Shown here: in pieces, positions 1 through 10,007 of the stretch
How positions within the stretch are numbered: the first letter of the stretch is position 1
How the letters are laid out: each line of letters opens with the position of its first letter
DNA from: Periplaneta americana
Taxonomy: Eukaryota; Arthropoda; Insecta; Blattodea; Blattidae
DNA length: 64,000 nt
NCBI RefSeq assembly: GCF_040183065.1
Contig: NC_091125.1
Location: 122,579,121-122,643,120, forward strand
Direction of reading: 5' to 3'
Translations under genes and position numbers: made by a program
The notes under the pieces: generated by a model
What the model was told of the DNA's origin: nothing
Seen by the model: only the letters and a program-made list of their open reading frames with translations
Database searches by the model: none

Positions 1-2229
1 AATGGCATATTCTAGAGCGAAGTTAAAAAGTAAAGGTGATAGTGCATCTCCTTGCTTTAGCCCGCAGTGAATTGGAAAAGCATCAGATAGAAACTGACCT
101 ATACGGACTCTGCTGTACGTTTCACTGAGACACATTTTAATTAATCGAACTAGTTTCTTGGGAATACCAAATTCAATAAGAATATCATATAATACTTCCC
201 TCTTAACCGAGTCATAAGCCTTTTTGAAATCTATGAATAACTGATGTACTGTACCCTTATACTCCCATTTTTTCTCCATTATCTGTCGAATACAAAAAAT
301 CTGATCAATAGTCGATCTATTACGCCGAAAACCGCACTGATGATCCCCAATAATTTCATCTACGTACGGAGTTAATCTTCTCAAAAGAATATTGGACAAA
401 ATTTTGTACGATGTCAACAAAAGTGATATTCCTCGAAAGTTACCACAGTTGGTTTTGTCCCCCTTTTTAAAAATAGGTACAATTATGGACTCCTTCCATT
501 GTTCTGGTAAAATTTCCTTTTCCCAAATAGCAAGTACAAGTTTATAAATTTCGCTATATAATGCACTCCCACCCTCTTGTATTAATTCTGCTGGAATTTG
601 ATCGATACCTGGAGACTTGTACTTTTTCAGATTTTCTATCGCAATTTCGACTTCTGTAAGCGTGGGTTCGGGTATAAATGGCTCAGCAGTTTGTATTTCA
701 ATTTCGTCCCGATCATTTCTATTTGGCCTATGTACATTTAGTAGTTGCGCAAAATAGTTTTTCCATCTGTTTAGGATTGATGGAGAGTCTGCAAGCAAGT
801 CACCATTCTCATCCTTGATAACGTTTACCCTTGGCTGATATCCGTTCTTAAATTCCTTTATACCCTTATATAAATCTCGAATGTTTTTATTCTTACTATT
901 TGTTTCTACCTCATTCAGTTTTTCCTTCAAGTAACCTCTCTTTTTATTCCTAAGTGTACGACTTGCTTCCCGTCTTTCATTGAAATAATTATCTCTCTTC
1001 TCCTCAACTGGATCCTGTAAGAATTTCAATTTTGCCTGTTTCCTTCTTTCTACTACCATGCAACAATCTTCATCAAACCACGGTTTCTTTTTCTTAGTTT
1101 CATAATAACCTATGCTCTGCTCAGCTGCAATTTTGATACTATCTCTGATATTTTCCCACACGCTATTAACATCTAATTCTTTCTCAACTTCGTCGGAACT
1201 TTCTAAAGTGGCAAACCTATTCGAAATTTCGACCTGATAATTTTGCTTAGCTTCCTCGTCCTTTAATTTCAAAATATTGAATTTAGTAATATTAACTTGT
1301 TGCTCTACTCGCTTGGCTACTGATAATCTTTCTCTTAATTCTCCAATCACCAAATAATGGTCAGAATTACAGTCTGCACCCCTGAAAGTTCGAATATCTA
1401 CTATACTAGTATGTCTCCGTTTATCTATCAAGATGTGATCTATTTGGTTGTGTGTCAATCCATCTGGAGAAGTCCAAGTATATTTATGTATATCCTTATG
1501 GGGGAATGTTGTACTTTTGACAATTAAATTTTTCGATGTGGCAAAGTTGACTAATCTAACTCCATTGTCACTACTAATTGCGTGTAGGCTCTCTTTTCCA
1601 ATAGTTGGTCTAAAAATATCCTCCCGTCCTACTTTAGCATTGAAATCCCCCAATAAAATTTTCATGTGATATCTAGGGAACTGATCAAAAGTATGTTCCA
1701 ATTCCTCATAGAAGCTATTCTTTATATGGTCGTCTTTCTCTTCTGTAGGGGCGTGAGCATTTATAACTATGATGTCGCACCATCTACCCTTAAGTACTAA
1801 ATATGATAACCTGTCACTGATAAATTCGACCTTTTTTACTGCTGATTTTATTCTTTTATGAACAAAGAATCCTGTTCCTAATTGGTGATTATTGTTTCCT
1901 TCCCCATAATACAACAAGTAATCTCCTATTTGTGATATGCCATTCCCATCTAACCTAACCTCTTGTACTCCTACGAAGTCTATTCTATATCTAGCTAGTT
2001 CTTTTGCTACTAATGTTACCCCTCCTGTTCTATAAAGACTAGTTACGTTCCAAGTGCCAAATCTCAAATCCTTATTCCTTTGCTGTGGTCGTGCCAGAGA
2101 ATCAGTCCTATTCCGAGGCTTATTATAGGGATACGTAACAAGCTGTTTTTTACGGTGATGGGTTGTTAGCCCTTCGCCCAACCCCCAAGCTGGAGGACCA
2201 CCCCTTATCGGCTGTCCACGACTGCTTAT
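1..2229 (-). CDS. APE endonuclease-reverse transcriptase ORF (partial, intact frame)
   Basis: The frame is open for 743 codons from just after a stop at 2230-2232 to the window edge, and I found no stop on reading it through. The endonuclease starts near codon 56 with RFGTWNVTS, followed by VQEVRLDGNG, NAHAPTEEK, LLGDFNAKVG, a Q-I-D-H box and SDHYLV, all typical of APE-type nucleases that nick target DNA. RT follows: KSPGIDQIPAELIQEG, FKKGDKTNCGNFRGISLL, GDHQCGFRRNRSTIDQI, motif A FIDFKKAYDSV (both Asp present) and GLKQGDALSPLLFNFALEYAI. No Met lies near the start, so initiation probably uses coupling from the small upstream ORF or a non-AUG codon. Loss of the motif C half is due only to the window edge. 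An intact frame this long suggests recent activity; a bacterial or host RT is excluded by the APE domain. Confidence 0.9.
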   Translation of the reverse strand, partial: MSSRGQPIRGGPPAWGLGEGLTTHHRKKQLVTYPYNKPRNRTDSLARPQQRNKDLRFGTWNVTSLYRTGGVTLVAKELARYRIDFVGVQEVRLDGNGISQIGDYLLYYGEGNNNHQLGTGFFVHKRIKSAVKKVEFISDRLSYLVLKGRWCDIIVINAHAPTEEKDDHIKNSFYEELEHTFDQFPRYHMKILLGDFNAKVGREDIFRPTIGKESLHAISSDNGVRLVNFATSKNLIVKSTTFPHKDIHKYTWTSPDGLTHNQIDHILIDKRRHTSIVDIRTFRGADCNSDHYLVIGELRERLSVAKRVEQQVNITKFNILKLKDEEAKQNYQVEISNRFATLESSDEVEKELDVNSVWENIRDSIKIAAEQSIGYYETKKKKPWFDEDCCMVVERRKQAKLKFLQDPVEEKRDNYFNERREASRTLRNKKRGYLKEKLNEVETNSKNKNIRDLYKGIKEFKNGYQPRVNVIKDENGDLLADSPSILNRWKNYFAQLLNVHRPNRNDRDEIEIQTAEPFIPEPTLTEVEIAIENLKKYKSPGIDQIPAELIQEGGSALYSEIYKLVLAIWEKEILPEQWKESIIVPIFKKGDKTNCGNFRGISLLLTSYKILSNILLRRLTPYVDEIIGDHQCGFRRNRSTIDQIFCIRQIMEKKWEYKGTVHQLFIDFKKAYDSVKREVLYDILIEFGIPKKLVRLIKMCLSETYSRVRIGQFLSDAFPIHCGLKQGDALSPLLFNFALEYAI

Positions 2230-2299
2230 TCAATATATTCGCAGCTACCCTCCATATCTGGAGGCCGTCTCCTCTATCCGCAACCTGAGGACGCGCCAT
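2150..2299 (-). CDS. Small ORF1 of the RTE-like element (49 aa)
   Basis: An ATG at 2299 opens a 49-residue frame (MARPQVADRGDGLQIWRVAA at its start, ending ANNPSP) that stops at 2150-2152. It overlaps the beginning of the endonuclease-RT frame by about 80 bases in another frame. RTE-type elements are known for a very short first ORF overlapping the second, so I read this as ORF1. No domain is recognisable; it could instead be a leader frame that aids ORF2 translation by reinitiation. Confidence 0.6.
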   Translation of the reverse strand: MARPQVADRGDGLQIWRVAANILNKQSWTADKGWSSSLGVGRRANNPSP

Positions 2300-2400
2300 G
2301 CCGTGGTGATAGGGACCCACAATACATGGATTATTGGTGCCACTTAATTTAATAATAAATTGCTAAACACATACACAGACAGACATTGTCCTCGAAGGTA

Positions 2401-2603
2401 TAGATGAGGAGGCGAGATCTGGCATGTGAGCAATATGAGAGGGGAAAGAATGAGTTATCAGAAAGAGAGTTCCTTTCAGGATGGTTAATATTACACGGAA
2501 ATTCATCTCAGACTAAAACATATTATCTTCCCCCTCCACACCCTTTAGTGATATAGCCACTGTACATGATAAGGTCATAGGACAGGTCTTGCCTCCTCTA
2601 CTA
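2401..2603. mobile_element. 203-bp MITE with TA target duplication
   Basis: The ends read TAGATGAGGAGGCGAGATCT on the left and the imperfect complement of TAGTAGAGGAGGCAAGACCT on the right, flanked by TA on both sides (2399-2400 and 2604-2605). The second duplication unit has the uninterrupted sequence near 35875 (AAGGTAGAACCGTTTTGGC), which is the empty site. TA duplication suggests a Tc1/mariner-like source. It is too short to encode a transposase. Confidence 0.8.
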
Positions 2604-3520
2604 TAGAACCGTTTTGGCATCAGGTATGCTAAACATGGACATTTCCACAAAAATCTCGAGATGAATTTTTCAGTATTAAAATACTCTATCTTATATTTTC
2701 ATATTTCATCTACTGAGAAAATATAAAATATTAGTGACATACTTTTACTATTTGTAATACGGTACCGATATCTTTAGTGAAGTTCAGCATAATTCGTTTC
2801 GATTGTTTAATTAAATACGATTAATTAATACCGATATATAAAACATATAATTCTAGAATAACGTTTATAAAATATTTTAACTATTATGTTTAGCTACATT
2901 TTTTTAAATATTTCCTAGCAGCATAATATATATGAAATCTGGAGCAGTATCTACTTTTCCTGTGATTACAGTGCTAACTATCAAATACGATTCTAAGCTA
3001 GTGTTATCTTTAACTCTGATAACATTTCTACTTATCGTAAGGGCAGAGAGCTGTTAGCCTTCCTACGAGTCCTTTATCAAGTCATCATTAATCCAGCTCT
3101 CAGTTTCGTATGATCTAACCTACAGTATTTAAAACAAATACGAAAGAAAAAACAAAGGTTAAAAGTCGAAAGCTTCAATTTGTGTTGAAATAAACTCTAT
3201 ATAATCTCAAAACTTTCTGAATTTCCCTTTCGGAAATTCAGGATTGTTTCGCGTAACAAAGAGATAACAATCATATCATCATAATGCTCAGAATAGAATA
3301 GTACTCACAGTGACACTGCAATATCTCCAGAAATACGACGGTACAATTTACCGGAAGCATTTTGATAGTGCACTTGATAAAATGGTAGTGAAGCTCGACA
3401 TACCTAATATAAGGATTTGAGATAAAATTTTGATTAGGATTAAATTTATGGCAAGGAGTAAGTATCTATGAGCGTCGTTCCATTGAATTTGCTATCCATC
3501 GATAGTTTGCTGTGCTGCTG

Positions 3521-3805
3521 CTGGTAATGATGATGATGATGATGATTTTTTTTTATTTTATTGGGTTATTTTACGACGCTGTATCAACATCTAGGTTATT
3601 TAGCGTCTGAATGATATGAAGGTGATAATGCCGGTGAAATGAGTCCGGGGTCCAGCACCGAAAGTTACCCAGCATTTGCTCGTATTGAGTTGAGGGAAAA
3701 CCCCGGAAAAAACCTCAACCAGGTAACTTGCCCCAACCGGGATTCGAACCCGGGCCACCTGGTTTCGCAGCCAGATGCGCTGACCGTTACTCCACAGGTG
3801 TGGAC

Positions 3806-3844
<39 letters not shown>

Positions 3845-3846
3845 CC
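3521..3846. repeat. (ATG)n microsatellite split by a SINE
   Basis: ATG/GAT trinucleotide runs at 3526-3547 and 3807-3844 flank the inverted SINE at 3549-3806. In unit 2 the equivalent runs at 36981-37083 and 37999-38084 have no SINE. Minus-strand poly-Ser frames across it are repeat translations. Confidence 0.8.
3549..3806 (-). mobile_element. tRNA-derived SINE, family B, reverse orientation
   Basis: The head on the minus strand reads GTCCACACCTGTGGAGTAAC with a B-box-like GGGTTCGAATCCCGG, followed by a conserved body (CCGGGGTTTTCCCTCAACTC, ATGAGTCCGGGGTCC rev.) and the tail ATAACCCAATAAAA. Further copies are at 7267-7506, 53279-53523 and 62378-62515. Pol III type 2 promoter boxes and a tRNA-like head identify it as a SINE rather than a tRNA gene. 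Confidence 0.85.
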
Positions 3847-4423
3847 CTCACAATCAACTTCTAAGGGTACTTACAAGACGTAGCCTGGTTCGTTACCTAG
3901 TTGGTCGCTCGTAACCTAGTTGGTCGTTGGACACAAAGTTGGGGTGTACAAGACGGAGCCTGGCTGGTTACCGTGTTGGTCGCTCGTAAGCTAGCTGGTG
4001 GCTGGGCAGAAGATCGGGGTGATGAGAACGAAGTTTGTTTGCGCCTGCCAGTCAATGTAGCTGAACTTACTCTGCTTTTTTCAAAATTGTATTTAAAAAA
4101 CAATAATTTATAAAAGTGCCAGAATGGATTATATTGGTCTTCAAGTTCTCCTAAACGTACCTTAGATATTTGGGTATTTTCAGTACGGAAATAACCACGT
4201 AAATAATTCCACTTTTCTGGAAAGCGTCATAATAAAACCCTTTCATTAAATTCCATATAGTTCATTCTGATACACATAGAGTATTGATAGAATAATATGT
4301 ATTAATTGTCAAAAGGTCAGTACCGGTAATTATATTGTTTCTAAAATCGTCACTTTCTGTAAAATATAAATTATTCATTTACAAAGTTACTTATTATTAG
4401 TATCCATTTCACACTACCTCATT

Positions 4424-4512
4424 CTAGTGCCGAGATCAAGAAAGCATGGGGCTCTATCTCCATGCTCCCGAAGTGCCTTTATGGCATGTGAAGGAGCTAC
4501 CTTTACCTTTAT
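4424..4512 (+). mobile_element. SINE family A, 3' fragment
   Basis: About 90 bases match the 3' body of the family A SINEs at 17834-18110 and 51341-51593 (AAAGCATGGGGCTCTA, CTTTATGGCATGTG, CTACCTTTACCTTT). The tRNA-like head is missing, so it is 5' truncated. A frame across it is a chance ORF. Confidence 0.75.
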
Positions 4513-4959
4513 TAGTATTCATTTCAACTCCTATTCCATTTCACAATTTCACAATAACATATGGGCTTTGGTGGTCGAGTTGAACCTGATTTCAAAATTT
4601 GTAAACATTGATTATCCTACCGAAAATTTGTTTTTAGAATTTGAAGTCTTGAAAATACATCCAATTTATATCAATGCATTATTAAATTTCACATATAAAA
4701 ATCACACATATTTCAGATCATATACTCACAAACAAAACCAAAAGCATGAATACAATATGTTTGTTGGAAGCCAAGTGTTTAACGAGCATTGCTTTCAACC
4801 AAAGTACTAATATCTGCCCTAGAATTTATATCAAATTAATAAAGAACTACACAAATTTATCTATCTCCAACAGTTTGAAATTTAAAAATGTATGTAAGCA
4901 ATTTGTTATAAGTAATTATTAATTTTTAGATCTGATGTTGTAATTTATGCGTCTACATT

Positions 4960-5066
4960 TATTTTGCATCGAATCCTACTCTGAGAATGAGAACACACTC
5001 TTTTAGGGGCGTGCTAGAATGTTGTAAATTTACAATTTTTCTGTATTGTATTTTTCTGGCAATAAA

Positions 5067-5132
<66 letters not shown>
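4960..5132 (+). mobile_element. LINE-type 3' tail with (TTA)n
   Basis: A segment containing AGGGGCGTGCTAGAATG and AATAAACATTATTATTA ends in about 20 TTA repeats (5068-5132). A related tail lies at 9022-9125 (AGGGGCGAGCTAAAGTTTTT). Shared 3' sequence plus simple-repeat tail fits the 3' UTR of a non-LTR element; no coding portion is attached. Confidence 0.5.
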
Positions 5133-5133
<1 letters not shown>

Positions 5134-6089
5134 TGAAATTAATCTTTCCCAATCCATTATAAGCAGTAGGCGTTTAGCACGTGGGGAAGTTCTACGGACG
5201 CATGCGCAGTAAAGACATTTACTGTAGGTGGTTGGTAGCCGGAAAAATGAGGTGATTCATTCTACGAGCTACCAACGGGCTAACAGGCGACGTAGCAGTC
5301 TACCGACCAGGCCTCGTCTTGCACGTCTCCATTGCTTAACGTTCGGGCCATGGATGAACTTACTGAGTTTCCCGTAACACATACTAGAGGCGCTGTTGTA
5401 GAAATTGATCTTGCTGCCATCTATTTCTGGGAGGGGCATTATTACATCTAGCAGCGCACCAAGTAGCAAAAAGAGTAATTACTCCATGCATTTAGCAGCG
5501 CACCTGGTGACGAAAATGTTAAACTGTGCAGAAAGTATTTCCTCCCACCCTCATCAATATTCAAAACTAACCCAATTTAAAATAAAACATTTACATTTTT
5601 ATTCCTCACAGCATCTTCTACTGAAAATTCTTACCGAAACCAACAGGAAGATAAAAGAGACGCTCTATTTTACACTACCCAATTAAAATATAATCAGACA
5701 GAGACAAAAAATAAAGCAAAAGTTAGATGATTGGGATTGTATTCTTTGGGTATTTATTGTATAGCACAATGGAAAAATCTGAATAACTACTTAGATAGTT
5801 CACTTTATTATATTACTATTACTTTACAATACATTCAACAACACTATTTTTGCAACGTCCATAAACATCAATGTTTAACATATACTGCTTAAACACACAC
5901 GTATCACTTTATGTTCACTTATTAGCAAGTTTCTGTCTGCCATCTCGTTCCTCGAGCAATATCTCGAACAGATAAATAGAGAACTCTGGGTAATGCACCC
6001 AACACGTAGTTTTAATGTTCACCACCTACGACGTTTGGCGCAGATCATCTTATTTCAGTCCCCCGCCGCCAGATGGTGCTGACCGCAGT

Positions 6090-6348
6090 TTCGCATCCTA
6101 TTATATACATCAATCATCAGATCATACATCCACTACTGCTGTGAGATATGGGGCCTAGCTCATCCTCGCCACCTGAAGAGTCTGGAAGGAATTCAAAGAG
6201 CTGTCTGCAGAACAATCACTGGTGCACATTACCTCACGAACAATGTCAAACTCTACAGTGAACTTCATATACCCTTCCTGGTTGTTCATATTCAAGATCT
6301 ACAGACTACATACAGGAATAAGCTACTTCATCATGCCAACCTTTAATA
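6090..6348 (+). pseudogene. Jockey-type reverse transcriptase C-terminal relic
   Basis: The frame starting near 6093 reads IIRSYIHYCCEIWGLAHPRH, then LEGIQRAVCRTITGA, LHIPFLVVHIQDLQ and ends with tandem stops at 6343-6348. This matches the thumb/C-terminal region of Jockey-like RTs (usual form: xIRPVLTYGCEVWG then LQ-x-IQNKFLRMITGAP). It is a 5'-truncated copy without catalytic motifs and cannot be functional. Confidence 0.7.
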
Positions 6349-7266
6349 AGAGACATAACATAAATTCAAACAAATACTTCCGTCTTTGACGATCTTAGTA
6401 ATCAATTTTCTTTAACAAAACCTATTTACATTTCAATTTATAAAATCATATTTTTGTAAAAGGCAAGGGTCCAAGAGACCTGGTACTTTTAATAAAAACA
6501 TCTTAAAACTCAAATCCTATTATATATTCATCCATGGTTCGGGCATTCTTCCGACTAGGTAACCTGGTCAGGCTACCAACTACCAACCAGGCTCCGTCTT
6601 GCACGTACCCGAAGTCCAATTTATGAAATTCTACAAATATTTTTGAACCAAAGATCAGCTTCAAAGATTCTATTGATGTTACTTAGTACGATTATTTCTC
6701 CAATTTTGGTACAATCAATGTTATATCTTTGCTTAAGGATTTATTTTTCCTGATGTTTGCGCTTGTAATTTAAAGCTGATAAGTAATAATGCTGTAAATA
6801 AGGTTTAGGTTACTTACAACAGTCGGATTTATCCGCTCTGCTATCTGATCTTTTCGTTATTGAAGCACGTATACTGGATTTTTCCTTGACAATTTCAGGC
6901 CTGACGATTAATTTCCTGTTGGAACAAGATCATCGGTAATGAAGCTGTTAAAACACTAATGAATATATACCTAAACATTTCTAAAGAAAACCACTATTGA
7001 TGAAGTGGAAGTGTCTCTACAACATTACAGCGGAAGAAATGCCCTCGTATCTTATTACTCTACATAGTTCAACATTCGTATGACTTTTAAATTATGATTT
7101 TGCAAATTGAAAAAATAGAAACTATTTATACACAAATACAGCTATTTCATGTTAATTTACATAACATTAAATCGAAGCGATCAGTGCAAGAAGGATAGAT
7201 CTTCTGGTTTTTTACATACGAACATGTTCCTTTTCTGAATTGTATGCTTCAATTACATATTAAGTT

Positions 7267-7506
7267 AAATGTCCACCGCTGTGGAGTAAGGGTTAGCATG
7301 CCTGACCGTGAACGAGCAGGCCCGGGTTCGAATCCTGGTTGGGAGATGTTACCTGGTTGAGGTTTCTTCCGGGGTTTTCCCTTAACCCATTAAGAGCAAA
7401 TGTTGGGTAACTTTCGGCGCAGGTGGACTGATTTCTCTGGCATTACCACCATCACATTCAGACTCTATATAGTCATAGTATTTGATAAAGCGTCATAAAT
7501 AACCAA
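7267..7506 (+). mobile_element. SINE family B
   Basis: It begins GTCCACCGCTGTGGAGTAAG, has the B box CCGGGTTCGAATCC, the body GGTTGAGGTTTCTTCCGG and TTGGGTAACTTTCGGCGC, and ends CGTCATAAATAACC. It lies in sequence missing from unit 2, so it postdates the duplication or sits in a segment unit 2 lost. Confidence 0.8.
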
Positions 7507-8082
7507 TTAAGAAAAGTAAAATGTATGGTTTTTCAATATTTGTTACTTTATTCTCATCGTCCTTTCTTTCTTCCTCCTGCGTTTTCTTCTTTATTCCTTT
7601 CTCATATGAATATCTATTTCATGTGAATTTTCGGATCTGTGCATCCGTGCGAGGGTGTGTGTGTATGTGCCTGCCAAACGACGTTCTGTAGATCCAATGT
7701 AAACGACGCATAAAATTAACTAATCATTTTATTATGTAACGTACACTGGGAAGTATAACTGAAAAATAATATACCGGTAGTGAAATGCTTCCCAATTGCA
7801 CAAATGTATATAGTAAAGACAAATTACAAGATGAAGCATTGAAATACGAACCAGAGTGCTATCGTCGAGCACACAGCTTCTTCTCCAACTATGATCATGC
7901 AGTCGAGGTCACGTCAGTAAGCCTAGTAGAACAGTTAGCTTATTATAAGTTGAGTATTTATTATACAGGGCATATCAAAAGTCCGTTAACACTTTCAATA
8001 TTTTATTACACAAAAACTACAAGTGATAGCACTTCAAACACACGTCAGTTTAAAGTCAAACTCTCAAAATTCTGTTTACACA

Positions 8083-8342
8083 TTACAGAGATTCAATGTG
8101 TGAACCACGAGTGACTCGAAAGATGTCCAAACGATAATCAAACTCTTCCCATACCCTTTTCAACATATCCTCTGTGACCGTGGCGGCAGCTTCTCGAATT
8201 CTGGTTTTTAGTTCTTCTAAATCACGTGGCAAAGGCGGTACAAATACACGGTCCTTTAGATATCCCCATAGAAAAAAGTCACATGCAGTCATATCGGGTG
8301 ACCTAGGTGGCCATGTCATGAAACATCTGTCCCTTACTCTAG
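8083..8342 (-). pseudogene. Transposase 3' fragment, left arm
   Basis: The minus frame contains VRDRCFMTWPPRSPDM, CDFFLWGYLKDRVF and DIFRVTRGSHIESL and ends near 8083. It duplicates the right-arm protein with a few substitutions. It keeps only the final part of the DDE/D domain (the last acidic box around SPDMTACDFFLWG), so it is inactive. Confidence 0.8.
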
Positions 8343-8390
8343 CACACAGAAACCTCACAGAATCATTGAACATGGGTGTTATTCACCAAA

Positions 8391-8889
8391 GGTGAATGTT
8401 TTCTGCGCGTTGTCACAACGAAAACTGTACGGACCTTTCTTCTTCATTGAGGCTACTGTGACTGGACATTCATATCTGGACAAGTTGGAGCAATGGTTGG
8501 TGCCTCAACTTAGACAAGATCTCGATGACGATTTCATGTTTCAGCAAGATGGGGCTCCGCCACATTTCCACAATGCAGTTCGTGCTTACCTGAATACGGA
8601 GATGTCTGATCGTTGGATAGGACGTGCTGGAGTAAGGGACAGATGTTTCATGACATGGCCACCAAGGTCACCCGATATGAATGCATGTGACTTTTTTCTA
8701 TGGGGGCACGTAAAGGACCGTGTGTTTGTACCGCCTTTGCCACGTGATTTAGAGGAACTAAAAACCAGAATTCGAGAAGTTGCCGCCACGGTCACAGAGG
8801 ATATGTTGAAAAGGGTATGGGAAGAGTTTAATTATCGTTTGGACATCTACCGGGTCACTCGTGGTTCACACATTGAAGAATCTCTATAA
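8391..8889 (+). pseudogene. Mariner-like transposase C-terminal half
   Basis: A 165-codon frame reads YGPFFFIEATVTGHSYLDKL, FMFQQDGAPPHFHNAV, SDRWIGRAG, WPPRSPDMNACDFFLWG and ends EESL at 8889. QQDGAPPHF carries the second catalytic Asp, and SPD-x-x-x-CDFFLWG the third acidic box, of the mariner-superfamily fold seen in Tc3/mariner-like elements of insects. The N-terminal helix-turn-helix and the first catalytic Asp are missing. It starts with GTG, so this is not an intact gene. Confidence 0.85.
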
Positions 8890-9009
8890 GGTGTAAACAG
8901 AACTTTGAGAGTTTGACTTTAAACTGATGTGTGTTTGAAAGTGCTATCATTAGTAGTTTTTGTGTAATAAAATATTGAAAATGTTACCGGACTTTTGATA
9001 TACCCTGTA

Positions 9010-9509
9010 TAAATGTAACCTAACGTGTCTACTCTTTCAGGGGCGAGCTAAAGTTTTTCTGTATATATTATATTTTATGTTACAATTATTAGCAAAATAA
9101 TAAATAAATAAAATAAATTATATTATGGCTATAAGTTTGTTCATATTGAACAATAATTGTATTTTTGATTACACTGAACAACACGACTTTTGCTCCGACT
9201 TAAAATAATGTGTCCCTTATGGTTTGATGTGCGCTGAATCCGAAAATGCATCTCTTTTTTCTTATCACATAAGGTTTTTAAGATATACTATGATTTCACT
9301 TTTCGATAAGCGCTGCCCCAGGAAACATCTGGAGCGGGTTGGGGGTATAAACCAAAACAAAAGCTAATGGATTTTGTGAGTATATGACTTATTTCCGGTT
9401 TTTATGGTTGTTGGCATGTTCTCTTGTACTTCCAATAAATAAACAGATATTGGTCCCTTCTATTAAGTAAATTTCATAACAGTTCAAAGTGAGGTCTATG
9501 CAATGAACA
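9010..9509. other. Non-coding stretch with LINE-like tail
   Basis: It holds an AT-rich LINE-like 3' tail (9022-9125, ending in AATAAATAAATAAAATAAAT). I recognise nothing else in it. It belongs to the about 3.4-kb block (7081-10480) present in unit 1 and absent from unit 2. Confidence 0.4.
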
Positions 9510-10007
9510 AACAAGGGTGTGGTTTTTCAGTATTTAAAGAAAACATTTACCAGTTTGAGTGAAGGCAAATTAAAAGAGGGAATTTCTCCAGTCCACATAT
9601 TCACAAAGTTATGGCTGACCCATTGTTTGAGGAAAAACTTTCCGTTACAGAAAGAATGATGGCATGGAGAGCTTTCAAAGACGTTTGCTCAAATTTCCTT
9701 GGAAATTCTAGGGCAGAGAACTACATAGAACTTGTTGTGGAAACCACGTTAAGTGCATATGACAAAATGGAGTATAATATATCTCTCAAAATGCACTTTT
9801 TACATTCTCATTTGGATTTCTTTCCTCCTAACTTTTGGAGCGATATGCGACGAGCATGGGAAAAGATTTCATCAAGAAATATCTGAAATGGAAAGGCGAT
9901 ATAAAGGAAGATCGCCGTCCAGCATGCTTTTAGACTATTGTTGGTTCCTTGTAAAATACAGTCCCAGGTCTAATTATAAACAGAAGTCGTCCAGAAAGTT
10001 ATTTTAA
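9510..10007 (+). pseudogene. Frameshifted copy of a recurrent arthropod domain (MSLKxHFLHSHLDFFP type)
   Basis: Joined over a frameshift near 9836, the translation has WRAFKDVCSNFLGNSRAENY, then LKMHFLHSHLDFFPPNF, then in the next frame DEHGKRFHQEISEMERRY and MLLDYCWFLVK. I know this pattern from many uncharacterised, repetitive predicted proteins of arthropods, probably derived from a transposable element, but cannot name the superfamily. Codons upstream to 9510 (LSEGKLKEGI) extend the match. The frameshift and missing N-terminus make it a pseudogene. No signal or membrane segment is seen. Confidence 0.6.

Larger units (their letters stand above)
1..2335 (-). mobile_element. RTE-like non-LTR retrotransposon, 5' part, cut by window edge
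   Basis: The minus strand carries a short leader, a 49-codon small ORF and a long overlapping endonuclease-reverse transcriptase ORF that leaves the window at base 1. The 5' end is placed near 2335, where similarity to other genomic context (a LINE 3' end also seen at 35720-35750) resumes. The order small ORF, then APE endonuclease, then RT, without a gag-like ORF, fits the RTE clade as I know it; the clade call is inference. Two decayed relatives lie on the plus strand at 23716-23837 and 27041-27842 and align closely at nucleotide level, so the family is multicopy here. The 3' half, including the second RT catalytic box, is outside the window. Confidence 0.9.
3865..6610. mobile_element. 2.75-kb DNA element with GGGTAC inverted ends, unclassified
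   Basis: Left end GGGTACTTACAAGACGTAGC and right end, read in reverse, GGGTACGTGCAAGACGGAGC match at 17 of 20 positions and continue as CTGGTT on both. Flanks give a 3-4-bp duplication (TAAG before, GAAG after), and unit 2 shows the probable empty site near 38100 (CAACTTCTAAGTACAATTTA). The left terminus is tandemly repeated (3866-3946 and 3949-4020) and an inverted terminus-like copy occurs near 5230-5327, so the interior is composite. Inside are a SINE fragment, a LINE tail with (TTA)n and a Jockey RT relic. No transposase is recognised. Confidence 0.65.
7966..9007. mobile_element. Head-to-head palindromic mariner-like transposon
   Basis: Both outer ends are the same 3' terminus in opposite orientation: CAGGGCATATCAAAAGTCCG at the left and its near-complement at the right, each flanked by TA (7964-7965, 9008-9009). 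The left arm (7966 to about 8340, minus) and the right arm (about 8615-9007, plus) are copies of the same transposase 3' half; 8391-8615 is further upstream transposase sequence in plus orientation. Two identical ends could still be bound by a transposase as inverted repeats, so this fold-back unit may have moved as a whole. Unit 2 lacks it. Confidence 0.8.

Noticed and set aside
4427-4810. 127-codon plus-strand gene
   Set aside because: Starts inside a SINE fragment and continues in AT-rich sequence without any domain.
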